Source: an uncultured Actinomycetes bacterium (GTDB lineage Bacteria > Actinomycetota > Thermoleophilia > Gaiellales > F1-60-MAGs149). From it: 14,381 nucleotides of DNA. Under the pieces are notes generated by a model, which was not told where the DNA came from, ran no database searches, and saw only the letters and a list, made by a program, of their open reading frames with translations. The translations under genes and the position numbers were made by a program. The stretch's first letter is position 1. Each line of letters begins with the position of its first letter. This document shows positions 1-6,770 of the stretch, one piece after another. The stretch is from positions 1 through 14,381 of the forward strand of contig CAJCBN010000126.1 in the NCBI GenBank assembly GCA_903960645.1, written 5' to 3'.

Positions 1-149
1 CCGCCTACGCGGGCGCCCGCGCCCTCGTCGTCGCTCCCGAGTTCGCCCCGCAGGCCCGCAAGCTCGCCGAGCGCCGCAACGTGGAGTGCGTCACGCTCGA
101 CGTGGCGGCGCTGTACGCCGGGACGGAGCACGACCCGACGTTGTTTTAG
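1..149 (+). CDS. nucS: Endonuclease NucS (EndoMS), C-terminal end only
   Basis: The reading frame enters from outside the window (first full codon at 3) and ends with TAG at 147-149, giving the last 48 residues. The visible tail contains APEFAPQARKLAERRNVECV followed by TLD and ends DPTLF. This matches what I know of the C-terminal nuclease domain of actinobacterial and archaeal NucS, where a PQAR.LAE.RGI.C.TLDY segment is followed by a short tail ending in LF. NucS cuts both strands at mismatches and replaces MutS/MutL in many actinobacteria; the extreme C-terminus is known to bind the replication sliding clamp in Corynebacterium. The catalytic residues lie upstream and cannot be checked. 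The gene converges on fabI with a hairpin directly after the stop. Confidence 0.82.
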   Translation, partial: AYAGARALVVAPEFAPQARKLAERRNVECVTLDVAALYAGTEHDPTLF

Positions 150-184
150 GCGGACGCGACAAACCGGGGTTTGTCATGTCCGCC
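149..184. terminator. Bidirectional hairpin terminator between nucS and fabI
   Basis: Two nested inverted repeats: outer arms GGCGGAC (149-155) and GTCCGCC (178-184), inner arms GACAAAC (158-164) and GTTTGTC (169-175), with a 2-nt internal mismatch (GC/AT) between them and a CGGG loop. It starts on the last base of the nucS stop codon and lies 17 bp beyond the fabI stop, so it can end both convergent transcripts. There is no T-tract, as is usual in GC-rich actinobacteria. Its outer arms are the same as those of the hairpin at 1056-1091. Confidence 0.7.
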
Positions 185-201
185 CGCTGCAGCCCGCGCG
201 C

Positions 202-963
202 CTACAGCCCCATCGCGTGGTAGCCCGCATCGACGTAGGCGACCGTGCCCGTCACGTTCTCGGCGTCGAGTAGGTACGCGGCAGCCTTGCCGACGTCGCC
301 CTGATCCACGTTGCGCTGGAGCGGCGAGCGCTGCAGCACAAGCTCTTCCATCGTCGTGAAGCCCGGAATCGAGCGGCCGGCGAGCGTGCGCACCGGGCCG
401 GCCGAGACCGCGTTGACGCGGATGTTCTTGGGGCCGAGATCGGCGGCCAGGTAGCGCATCGACGAGTCGAGGGCGGACTTGGCGACGCCCATCACGTTGT
501 AGCCGGGCACCGCCCGCTCGCCGCCGAGGTACGTCATCGTCACGATCGAGCCGCCGCCACGGGCCTCCATGTGCGGCTCGGCCTCGCGCGCCATCGCGAC
601 CAGCGAGTAGGCGGAGACGTCGAGGGCCAGCCAGAAGTCCTCGCGTTTGGTCTCGATGAAGCGCTGCTGCAGGTCGTGCGCCTGCGCGAAGGCGATCGAG
701 TGGACGAGGAGATCGAGGCCACCAAGGCCGCCGACGACGGCGTCGAACGCCTGCTTGATCGAGGCGTCGTCGCGCGCATCCATCTCGACGCAGAGGTCCG
801 AGCCGATGCTGGCGGCGAGGTCGCGGACGTTCTTCTCGACGCGCTCACCCTGGTAGGTGAAGGCCAGCTTGGCACCCTGCCGGTGCAACTCCTCCGCGAT
901 GCCCCACGCGATCGAGCGCCTGTTCGCGACACCGCTGATGAGAGCGAGCTTGCCTTCGAGCAT
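202..963 (-). CDS. fabI: Enoyl-[acyl-carrier-protein] reductase (NADH), FabI
   Basis: A 253-residue short-chain dehydrogenase that reduces the trans-2 double bond of enoyl-ACP in the last step of each type II fatty acid elongation cycle, in the cytoplasm. The N-terminal nucleotide-binding segment SGVANRRSIAWGIA (residues 10-23) is diagnostic of FabI rather than ordinary SDRs. The catalytic pair is the FabI-type Tyr145 (MTYLGGERA) and Tyr155, with Lys162 in YNVMGVAK. HSIAFA (88-93) and the end VDAGYHAMG are also typical. Length is normal for the family. The frame is open further upstream to 1053, but ATG at 961-963 gives the conserved MLEGKLALISG start and has GGAGG at 969-973, 5 nt upstream. 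The gene stands alone: a hairpin closes each side, and its neighbours are functionally unrelated. Fatty acid role is established for the family; the assignment here rests on motifs. Confidence 0.95.
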   Translation of the reverse strand: MLEGKLALISGVANRRSIAWGIAEELHRQGAKLAFTYQGERVEKNVRDLAASIGSDLCVEMDARDDASIKQAFDAVVGGLGGLDLLVHSIAFAQAHDLQQRFIETKREDFWLALDVSAYSLVAMAREAEPHMEARGGGSIVTMTYLGGERAVPGYNVMGVAKSALDSSMRYLAADLGPKNIRVNAVSAGPVRTLAGRSIPGFTTMEELVLQRSPLQRNVDQGDVGKAAAYLLDAENVTGTVAYVDAGYHAMGL

Positions 964-1034
964 TGGGGCCTCCGTAGGGCGGGCGTGGAACGTGGATGTT
1001 CGGGTGGACGACGGATGGTTTCCGACTGACGGAT

Positions 1035-1040
1035 AGCCTA
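1035..1040 (-). promoter_or_regulatory. Candidate fabI -10 box
   Basis: On the minus strand TAGGCT (1040 to 1035) is a good TANNNT -10 hexamer in the only non-coding stretch upstream of fabI. It predicts a start near 1028 and a leader of about 65 nt ending in the GGAGG before ATG 963. No clear -35 is visible; the -35 position would fall inside the cox terminator hairpin. The box sits in the palindrome GCCTAGGC. Confidence 0.4.
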
Positions 1041-1055
1041 GGCGGTCGGTCATCA

Positions 1056-1091
1056 GGCGGACATGGCACGGGCGTGCGTGCCATGTCCGCC
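1056..1091. terminator. Perfect 15-bp hairpin, terminator of the cox operon
   Basis: Arms GGCGGACATGGCACG (1056-1070) and CGTGCCATGTCCGCC (1077-1091) are exact reverse complements around a 6-nt loop (1071-1076). The structure begins 4 bp past the coxM stop on the minus strand and lies upstream of fabI, so ending the cox transcript is its obvious role. No T-tract follows. It shares the outer arms GGCGGAC and ATGTCCGCC with the hairpin at 149-184. Confidence 0.75.
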
Positions 1092-1095
1092 CGCC

Positions 1096-1911
1096 CTACC
1101 GACTGCTTGCCTCCGCGTACGCCCGCGCCGCGAGCACGCCGACGAGGTGCTGCTTGTACTCCGTGGAGCCGTCGAGATCCGCGGTCGGGGACAGGCCCTC
1201 AGCCGCCCGCGCGATGGCGGCCTCGAGCGAGCCGCCGCCGTCGAGCACCGACTCGAAGCCCGTCAGGCGCATGGGGCGCTCGCCGACGCCGGTCGCGGCG
1301 GCGCGCACGCCGTCGGCGCCGATGCTGACGCCCACGCCGATGATCGACCAGTCGATCGCGCGGCGGTGGAACTTCGCGTAGGCCGACTGCGCCGCGTCCT
1401 TGGGTAGACGCACCTGGGTGATCAGCTCGTCGTCGGCGATCGTCGTCGTCAGATAGCTGGTAATCAGATCCCCGACGTCGACCCGACGCTCGCCGCCCGG
1501 GCCGCGCACGATCACGGCACCGCCGGCAGCGAGGATCGCCGCCGGGAGATCGCCGTGCGGATCCGCGTGGGCCAGCGAGCCGCCGATCGTGCCGCGGTTG
1601 CGGATCGTCATGCTGCCGACGCCGGCCGCGGCCTGCGCGACGACGTGGCAGTGCCGTGCGATCAGCGGATCGTTGGCAATCGCCCGATGGGTCGTCATCG
1701 CGCCAACGGCAAGTTCATCGCCGTCCTCGCAGACGCCCACGAGCTCAGGCACCCCACCGAGGTCGACGACCGCGCCGGGCGAGGCCAGACGCAGCCGCAT
1801 CATCGGCAGCAGCGACATGCCACCCGCCAGCGGGCGGGCCCCCGCCGCGACGGCGGCCAGCGCCTCATCGATCGACCTGGCCTTCGTGTACTCAAGCGTG
1901 GACGGGATCAC
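1096..1911 (-). CDS. coxM: CO-dehydrogenase-like molybdenum hydroxylase, FAD-binding medium subunit
   Basis: A 271-residue flavoprotein subunit of a xanthine-oxidase-family heterohexamer. It passes electrons from the iron-sulfur subunit to a quinone or other acceptor through FAD. The two FAD-pyrophosphate motifs of the family are present: AGGMSLLPMMRL (29-40) and TIGGSLAHADPHGDLP (108-123). The C-terminal CODH flavoprotein domain follows from about residue 170. The GTG start (1909-1911) overlaps the coxL TGA stop as GTGA and has AGGAGG about 7 nt upstream inside coxL, so translation is probably coupled. It is the last gene of the operon and is followed by the 15-bp hairpin. A longer open frame in the same phase runs back through coxL but is only an antiframe of coxL. 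The length is close to the family norm. Confidence 0.92.
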   Translation of the reverse strand: MIPSTLEYTKARSIDEALAAVAAGARPLAGGMSLLPMMRLRLASPGAVVDLGGVPELVGVCEDGDELAVGAMTTHRAIANDPLIARHCHVVAQAAAGVGSMTIRNRGTIGGSLAHADPHGDLPAAILAAGGAVIVRGPGGERRVDVGDLITSYLTTTIADDELITQVRLPKDAAQSAYAKFHRRAIDWSIIGVGVSIGADGVRAAATGVGERPMRLTGFESVLDGGGSLEAAIARAAEGLSPTADLDGSTEYKQHLVGVLAARAYAEASSR

Positions 1912-4268
1912 GACGTCGCCTCCTGCATGGCCTTCCAGACTCTCCCCGGCTGCATCGGCATCTCGAGGTGCCGGATGCCGAGGCCCGAGAGCGCATCGAC
2001 CGCCGCGTTGACGATCGCCGCCGACGCGCCGATCGTGCCCGCCTCGCCGATGCCCTTGACGCCCAGCGGGTTCGAGGGCGATGGCGTAACCGTGCGGGAC
2101 AGCGTCATCGGCGGGACGTCCGCCGCGCTGGGCACGAGGTACTCCACCAGGGTCGGGGTCAGCATCTGCCCGTCCTCGCCGTAGACGGTCTCCTCGAAGA
2201 GCGCCTGGCCGAGGCCCTGGATGATGCCACCGTGGACCTGGCCGTCCACGATCAGTGGGTTGATCACGTTGCCGCAGTCGTCGACCGCCGTGTAGTTGAG
2301 GATCTCGATGCGCCCCGTCTCCGGATCGATCTCGACCTCGCAGACGTGCGTGCCGTTCGGGAACGTGAAGTTCGGCGGATCGTGGAACGTCGTCGCCTCG
2401 AGCACCGGCTCGATGCCCTCCGGCAGCGACGCGGACGTCCAGCCCGCGTAGGCGAGCTCCTGGATCGTCTTGGCGCGGTCCGGCGAGCCCTTCACCTGCC
2501 AGGCGGTGCCGGTCCACTCGAGATCGTCGATCGAGCACTCGAGGAGATGCGCCGCCAACTCGCGGGCCTTCTCGCGGACCTTGCCGAGCGAGCGGTAGAG
2601 CGCGATGCCGCCGACGGCCAGCGAGCGCGAGCCGTACGTGCCGAGGCCGTACGGCTGGAACGCGGTGTCGCCGTGGATCACCTCGACGTCGTCGAACGGA
2701 ATGCCGAGCTCGGTCTGCGTGATCTGCGACCAGCTGGTCGCATGGCCCTGACCGTGCGGCGAGGTGCCCGTGATGACGGTCGCCTTGCCGGTCGGATGGA
2801 GCCGCACCGTCGAGTGCTCCCAGCCGGGAGCACCGATGCCGAGAGCCGCGGTGACGGCACTCGGCGCGAGGCCACAGACTTCGACGTAGGTCGAGAGCCC
2901 GATGCCGCGGTGCTTGCCGTTCTGCTCGCTCTCCGCGCGCCGCGCCGGGAAGCCCGCGTAGTCGGACAGCTCGAGCGCCTTGTCGAGGTTGGCCTCGTAC
3001 TCGCCCGAGTCGTAGATCAGCCCCGTCGCCGAGCTGTACGGGAACTGCTCCGGCTGGATGAAGTTGCGACGGCGCACCTCCGCGGCATCGATGCCGAGGT
3101 CGTCCGCGATCGCGTCCATCAGCCGCTCGATGCCGTGCGTGGCCTCCGGCCGTCCAGCACCGCGATAGGCATCGGTCGGCGTCGTGTTCGTGAACGTCTG
3201 GCGGATCCGGATCGAGATGTCCTGGATGTCGTAGAGCCCCGGCACCATGAACAGCGTGAGGTGCGAGATCGACGGCGTCAGCAGCATGTTGTAGGCGCCG
3301 TTGTTCTGGACGGCATCGAACTTGAGGGCGACGATCCGCCCGTTGTCGTCGACGCCGGCCTCGTAGTACTGGACCTGCGCGCGGCCGTGGATCGTGGCGA
3401 CCGCGTTCTCCGTGCGGTCCTCGATCCACTTGATCGGGCGGCCGACGGCGTGCGAGGCGGCGCAGACCGCGAACTCCTCGCGGTAGGTGTTGAGCTTGGC
3501 GCCGAAGCCGCCGCCCACGTCGGGCGTGACGACGCGGACCTTCGCCTCGGACGTGCCGCAGACGATGCTCACGAACGTGCGGACGAAGTGCGCGACCTGC
3601 GTGGAGGTGTAGAGCGTCACCTCACCGGTCGAGTCGGACCAGTCGCCGATGCACCCGCGGGTCTCCATCGGCATCGGGGTGACACGCTGGTTGTCGACGC
3701 GCAGCTTGATCACCCGCGCGGCCTTCGCCATCGCGTCGTCGAAGCCGTCGGTGACGTGCTCGAGCGTCTTGACCAGGTTGCTGTCGTACTCGGCGTGCAC
3801 GAGCGGCGCACCGGGCTCAAGCGCCTTCTCCGCGTCCACCACGACCGGGAGGGGGTCGTAGTCGACGTGCACGAGGTCGGCACCATCCCGCGCGATGTAG
3901 CGGTCGTCGGCGATCACCATCGCAACGGGCTCGCCGGCGTAGCGGGCGAACTCCTTGGCGAGGATGGCCTGCTCGGGATGGCGGACGTCGCCGCCCGGAT
4001 TCGACGCGCTGAGCACCCCGGTCTCGACCGGCAGCGTCGCGTGGGTCAGCACGGCGTGGACGCCGGGCAGCGCCAGCGCGGCACTCGTGTCGATCGCGGT
4101 GATCCGGGCGTGGCCGAAGGGTGAGCGCACGAAGACGGCGTGCAGCATGGCGGGCAGCTTGAGGTCGTCCACGTAGCGGCCTTCGCCGGTGACGAACTTG
4201 CGGTCCTCCTTGCGCAGCACCGCATCGCCGATGCCACCCGTGGTCTGGGTCGTGTAGTCGACGGCCAT
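1908..4268 (-). CDS. coxL: Form II CO-dehydrogenase-like molybdenum hydroxylase, large (molybdopterin) subunit
   Basis: A 786-residue catalytic subunit that would bind molybdopterin cytosine dinucleotide. After an N-terminal ald/xan a/b hammerhead domain (about 15-150) come the cofactor-binding motifs GGGFGAK (252-258), SPHGQGH (503-509) and GVKGIGEAGT (736-745), the last with the conserved active-site Glu742. The decisive active-site loop reads AYRGAGR (367-373). Form I enzymes proven to oxidise CO have AYXCSFR there, with the Cys that bears the Cu-Mo cluster; here that Cys is absent. The protein is therefore form II, for which CO oxidation is doubtful and the physiological substrate often unknown. 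ATG at 4266-4268 has GAGGAG 7 nt upstream and lies 2 bp after the coxS stop. The symbol marks homology only. Confidence 0.93.
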   Translation of the reverse strand: MAVDYTTQTTGGIGDAVLRKEDRKFVTGEGRYVDDLKLPAMLHAVFVRSPFGHARITAIDTSAALALPGVHAVLTHATLPVETGVLSASNPGGDVRHPEQAILAKEFARYAGEPVAMVIADDRYIARDGADLVHVDYDPLPVVVDAEKALEPGAPLVHAEYDSNLVKTLEHVTDGFDDAMAKAARVIKLRVDNQRVTPMPMETRGCIGDWSDSTGEVTLYTSTQVAHFVRTFVSIVCGTSEAKVRVVTPDVGGGFGAKLNTYREEFAVCAASHAVGRPIKWIEDRTENAVATIHGRAQVQYYEAGVDDNGRIVALKFDAVQNNGAYNMLLTPSISHLTLFMVPGLYDIQDISIRIRQTFTNTTPTDAYRGAGRPEATHGIERLMDAIADDLGIDAAEVRRRNFIQPEQFPYSSATGLIYDSGEYEANLDKALELSDYAGFPARRAESEQNGKHRGIGLSTYVEVCGLAPSAVTAALGIGAPGWEHSTVRLHPTGKATVITGTSPHGQGHATSWSQITQTELGIPFDDVEVIHGDTAFQPYGLGTYGSRSLAVGGIALYRSLGKVREKARELAAHLLECSIDDLEWTGTAWQVKGSPDRAKTIQELAYAGWTSASLPEGIEPVLEATTFHDPPNFTFPNGTHVCEVEIDPETGRIEILNYTAVDDCGNVINPLIVDGQVHGGIIQGLGQALFEETVYGEDGQMLTPTLVEYLVPSAADVPPMTLSRTVTPSPSNPLGVKGIGEAGTIGASAAIVNAAVDALSGLGIRHLEMPMQPGRVWKAMQEATS

Positions 4269-4270
4269 GA

Positions 4271-4753
4271 TCAGCTCCTCGCCATCTGGTCGGCCGCGGC
4301 GCGGACGCTCGCGACGATGTTCTGGTAGCCGGTGCAGCGGCAGAGGTTGCCCTCGAGCGCCTCGCGGATCTCGTCGTCCGACGCGTCGGGCTGCTGCTCG
4401 ATGACGCCGAGCGCGGCCATCATCATGCCGGGCGTGCAAAAGCCGCACTGGAGGCCATGGTTCTCGTGGAAGGCCTGCTGGATCGGGTGCAGCGCGCCGT
4501 CGTCGGCCTGGAGCCCCTCGACGGTGCGCACCTCGCTGCCGTCGCACTGCACGGCGAGCGTCGAGCACGCCAGGATGGTGTCGCCATCGAGGTGGACGGT
4601 GCAGCAGCCGCACGTCGACGTGTCGCAGCCGATGTGCGTGCCGGTCAGGTTCAACTGCTCGCGCAGGAAGTGCACGAGCAGCGTTCGCGGCTCGACCTCG
4701 GCGGTGTGGACCGTGCCGTTAACGGTCACGGTGATGGACTGGCCCATCGTCAT
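4271..4753 (-). CDS. coxS: CO-dehydrogenase-like molybdenum hydroxylase, small [2Fe-2S] subunit
   Basis: A 160-residue subunit with two [2Fe-2S] clusters that carries electrons from the molybdenum centre to FAD. The N-terminal plant-ferredoxin-type cluster is bound by Cys43, 48, 51 and 63 (GCDTSTCGCC then ILAC). The C-terminal four-helix cluster is bound by Cys103, 106, 138 and 140 (CGFC and CRC). Two in-frame ATGs compete: 4751-4753 and 4745-4747. The run GGGAGGAGGAG lies immediately upstream, so either can be served; the downstream one (MGQSITVTVNG) resembles family N-termini. It is the first gene of the operon in the order S-L-M, the usual order for form II, whereas form I is typically M-S-L. 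No maturation genes (coxD, E, F, G) are adjacent, so cofactor insertion must depend on genes elsewhere. Confidence 0.94.
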   Translation of the reverse strand: MTMGQSITVTVNGTVHTAEVEPRTLLVHFLREQLNLTGTHIGCDTSTCGCCTVHLDGDTILACSTLAVQCDGSEVRTVEGLQADDGALHPIQQAFHENHGLQCGFCTPGMMMAALGVIEQQPDASDDEIREALEGNLCRCTGYQNIVASVRAAADQMARS

Positions 4754-4795
4754 CTCCTCCTCCCGGCCCAGGCGGTGCGAGGGCCCTTGTCGACG

Positions 4796-4824
4796 ATCCT
4801 AGTGCCCGCCGACCCGAAAGTGAA
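4796..4824 (-). promoter_or_regulatory. Candidate promoter of the coxSLM operon
   Basis: On the minus strand TTCACT (4824 to 4819) and TAGGAT (4801 to 4796) are separated by exactly 17 bp, a fair sigma-70-type pair. Transcription would start near 4789, giving a leader of about 40 nt that carries the AGGAGG before coxS. It lies in the 140-bp divergent space shared with thrB. I see no convincing operator. Confidence 0.55.
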
Positions 4825-4881
4825 CCCCTCGATCGCAACTGGCGTCGCCGAGGAACAGCGGGGCACAGTGCGCCGATCCTC

Positions 4882-4887
4882 TAGGCT
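4882..4887 (+). promoter_or_regulatory. -10 box of a leaderless thrB transcript
   Basis: TAGGCT ends exactly 6 nt before the GTG at 4894, so transcription should begin at or next to the start codon. No Shine-Dalgarno sequence is present. The same geometry recurs before three other plus-strand genes in this window. Confidence 0.55.
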
Positions 4888-4893
4888 CCCGCG

Positions 4894-5775
4894 GTGGCCG
4901 AGTCCCGCGCATCCGTCGACGTTCCCGGCTCGTCCGCCAACCTCGGACCCGGCTATGACTGCCTGGCGATCGCGCTGCCGTTCCGCCTGCGCGTGGAGGC
5001 CGAGCGCCGCCCGGGCCCGCTCGAGGTGCGCGTCCATGGCGAGGGCGCCGATGTACTGCCGGCCGACGCCTCGAACCTCGTCGTCGCGACGCTGCTGCGC
5101 GAGCTCGACGAGCGCGGCGAGGGCCTCGCCGTCGAGATCCACAACGAGATCCCGCTGGGCGCGGGCTGCGGCTCCTCCGCGGCTGCGATCGTCGCGGCCC
5201 TGGCGACAGCCGACGTGCTGCGCGGCCGCACGCTCGACTCGGCCAGCCTGATCCTGCGCGCCTCCGCGATCGAGGGCCATCCCGACAACGTCGCCGCGAG
5301 CGTCCTCGGCGGCATCACCATCGCCGCCGGCGATCCCGCCATCGCCCGCCGCATCGATCCGCCGGCTGACCTCGGCCTGGTCGTGGCCGTCGCCGACGAG
5401 CGCGTGGCCACCCGAGACGCCCGCGCCGCCCTCACCCCCGAGGTCCCGCGCGGCAGCGCGGTGTGGAACATCCAGCACAGCGCGCTGCTGGTCCATGCGC
5501 TCCATACCGGCGTCCTCGCGGATGTCTCCGTGGCGCTGACCGACCGCCTCCATCAGGACGCGCGTGAGCCGCTGATGCCCACCTTCGCCGCGCTGCGCAG
5601 CCGCGCCGCAGAGCTCGGCGCGCTGGGCGTGACGCTATCGGGCGCCGGCCCGTCGGTGCTCGTCTGGTGCAGCCTCGACGCCATGGAGCAGGTCGCAGCT
5701 GGAGTGCGCGACATCGCGCCGACCGCCGCGGTACACGCTGTGCGCCCTGAGAACGCCGGGCTGCGAGCCAGTTAG
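4894..5775 (+). CDS. thrB: Homoserine kinase (GHMP kinase family)
   Basis: A 293-residue cytoplasmic kinase that phosphorylates homoserine with ATP to give O-phosphohomoserine, the substrate of threonine synthase. Family signs in order: PGSSANLGPGYDCLAIAL (11-28), the ATP-binding loop PLGAGCGSSAAA (87-98), AIEGHPDNVAASVLGG (125-140), which is typical of homoserine kinase within GHMP kinases, TRDAR (173-177), and the C-terminal glycine-rich LSGAGPSVLVW (248-258). Length fits. The GTG start at 4894 has no ribosome binding site but sits 6 nt after a TAGGCT hexamer, which argues for leaderless translation. The usual partners, homoserine dehydrogenase and threonine synthase, are not next to it; it stands alone between divergent coxS and convergent lipA. 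A different GHMP kinase is possible but less likely. Confidence 0.9.
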   Translation: MAESRASVDVPGSSANLGPGYDCLAIALPFRLRVEAERRPGPLEVRVHGEGADVLPADASNLVVATLLRELDERGEGLAVEIHNEIPLGAGCGSSAAAIVAALATADVLRGRTLDSASLILRASAIEGHPDNVAASVLGGITIAAGDPAIARRIDPPADLGLVVAVADERVATRDARAALTPEVPRGSAVWNIQHSALLVHALHTGVLADVSVALTDRLHQDAREPLMPTFAALRSRAAELGALGVTLSGAGPSVLVWCSLDAMEQVAAGVRDIAPTAAVHAVRPENAGLRAS

Positions 5776-5842
5776 AAACGCAGACGGACTGCGCGTGCTG
5801 CACTGACCGGCGGCAATCGCGCTCAAGGCCCGGGTGGTGCCG

Positions 5843-6769
5843 TCAGTACGCCACGACGCGGCTGCCGCCCTCGGCGGCAAGGCGCTGCTCCTCGGCGCGA
5901 TAGCTCGAGCGCACGAGGGGGCCGGCGAAGACGCTGCCGAAGCCGAGCTCCATGCCGGCCTCGCGGAAGCGGCGGAACGATTCCAGCGGCACCCAACGGT
6001 CGAGCGGCAGGTGCCGTTCGCTCGGCTGGAGGTACTGACCGATCGTGACGACGTCGACGTCGTAGGCGCGCAGGTCGCGCAGCGTCTCGATCACCTCGTC
6101 GTCCGTCTCGCCCATGCCGACGATGATGCCGCTCTTCGTCAGCAGCGGACCGCGCTCGGGGAAGTGCTCCGTCCAGAGCTCGCCGGCACGCCGCAGGATG
6201 TGCAGGGCGCGGTCGTAGTCGCCCTTGATGCGCACCTTCGGCTGGATGCGCCGGACCGTCTCGATGTTGTGGTTGTAGACGTGCGGCTCGGCCTCGAGGA
6301 CCGTCAGCATCGCCTCGTCCTCGCGCCCGAGGAAGTCGGGAACGAGCACCTCGACCTGGAGCTCGGGGTTGCGGCGGCGCAGCGCGCGGATCGTCTGGGC
6401 CCAGTGCCCCGCACCCTTGTCCGGGAGGTCATCGCGATCGACGCTCGTCACGACGACGTGGCGCAGGCCCATGCGCTGGGCCGCCGCGGCGACCTTCGCG
6501 GGCTCGAGCGGATCGACGTCCTCGCCGCCCTTGGCGCTGTTGACGGCGCAGTAGCGGCAGGCGCGCGTGCAGGTGTCGCCGAGGATCTGGAACGTCGCGG
6601 TGCCGCGCCCCCAGCACTCCCCGATGTTCGGGCAGCCGGCCTCCTCGCAGACCGTGTGCAGGCCGGCCTCGCGCACGATGCCGGTCAGCTCGTCGAAGCG
6701 CGAGCCGGGGCTCGCGGAGCGCACGCGCATCCACGCGGGGCGGTTCTTCGCCTCGGGGCCCCAGGGCAC
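5843..6769 (-). CDS. lipA: Lipoyl synthase LipA
   Basis: A 308-residue radical-SAM enzyme that inserts two sulfur atoms at C6 and C8 of protein-bound octanoyl chains, finishing lipoate made by LipB. It has both required [4Fe-4S] cluster sets: the auxiliary, sacrificial cluster at Cys41, Cys46 and Cys52 (CEEAGCPNIGECW) and the radical-SAM CxxxCxxC at Cys67, Cys71 and Cys74 (CTRACRYC). The conserved C-terminal serine that ligates the auxiliary cluster is in FAGPLVRSSYRAEE (281-294). Length is normal. The GTG start at 6767-6769 lies one base after the stop of the VOC gene, with GGGAGG upstream at good distance. It is the last gene of the E2-lipB-VOC-lipA operon and converges on thrB; the 67-bp gap to thrB holds only weak hairpins. 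Confidence 0.97.
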   Translation of the reverse strand: MPWGPEAKNRPAWMRVRSASPGSRFDELTGIVREAGLHTVCEEAGCPNIGECWGRGTATFQILGDTCTRACRYCAVNSAKGGEDVDPLEPAKVAAAAQRMGLRHVVVTSVDRDDLPDKGAGHWAQTIRALRRRNPELQVEVLVPDFLGREDEAMLTVLEAEPHVYNHNIETVRRIQPKVRIKGDYDRALHILRRAGELWTEHFPERGPLLTKSGIIVGMGETDDEVIETLRDLRAYDVDVVTIGQYLQPSERHLPLDRWVPLESFRRFREAGMELGFGSVFAGPLVRSSYRAEEQRLAAEGGSRVVAY

Positions 6770-6770
6770 G

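Noticed and set aside
964..1053. A 30-residue N-terminal extension of FabI.
   Set aside because: It has no homology to FabI N-termini, crosses the likely promoter and leader, and the ATG at 961-963 has a well-spaced GGAGG.
1912..3429. Long upstream extension of the coxM frame inside coxL.
   Set aside because: Composition is low-complexity Arg/Pro/Gly, and the family N-terminus begins at the GTG at 1909-1911, which has a good AGGAGG.
1656..4124. An 822-codon open frame on the plus strand opposite coxL.
   Set aside because: It is rich in Arg, Asp and Val with no domain or motif, and lies wholly antisense to a gene with clear catalytic motifs. In GC-rich DNA the antisense frame aligned with codon position three is often open.
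5779..5822. Possible hairpins between convergent thrB and lipA (CGCAG/CTGCG at 5779-5793; GCGCG/CGCGC at 5791-5822).
   Set aside because: Stems of only 5 bp that exclude each other in part; in DNA this GC-rich they are expected by chance. A terminator here is likely but not shown.
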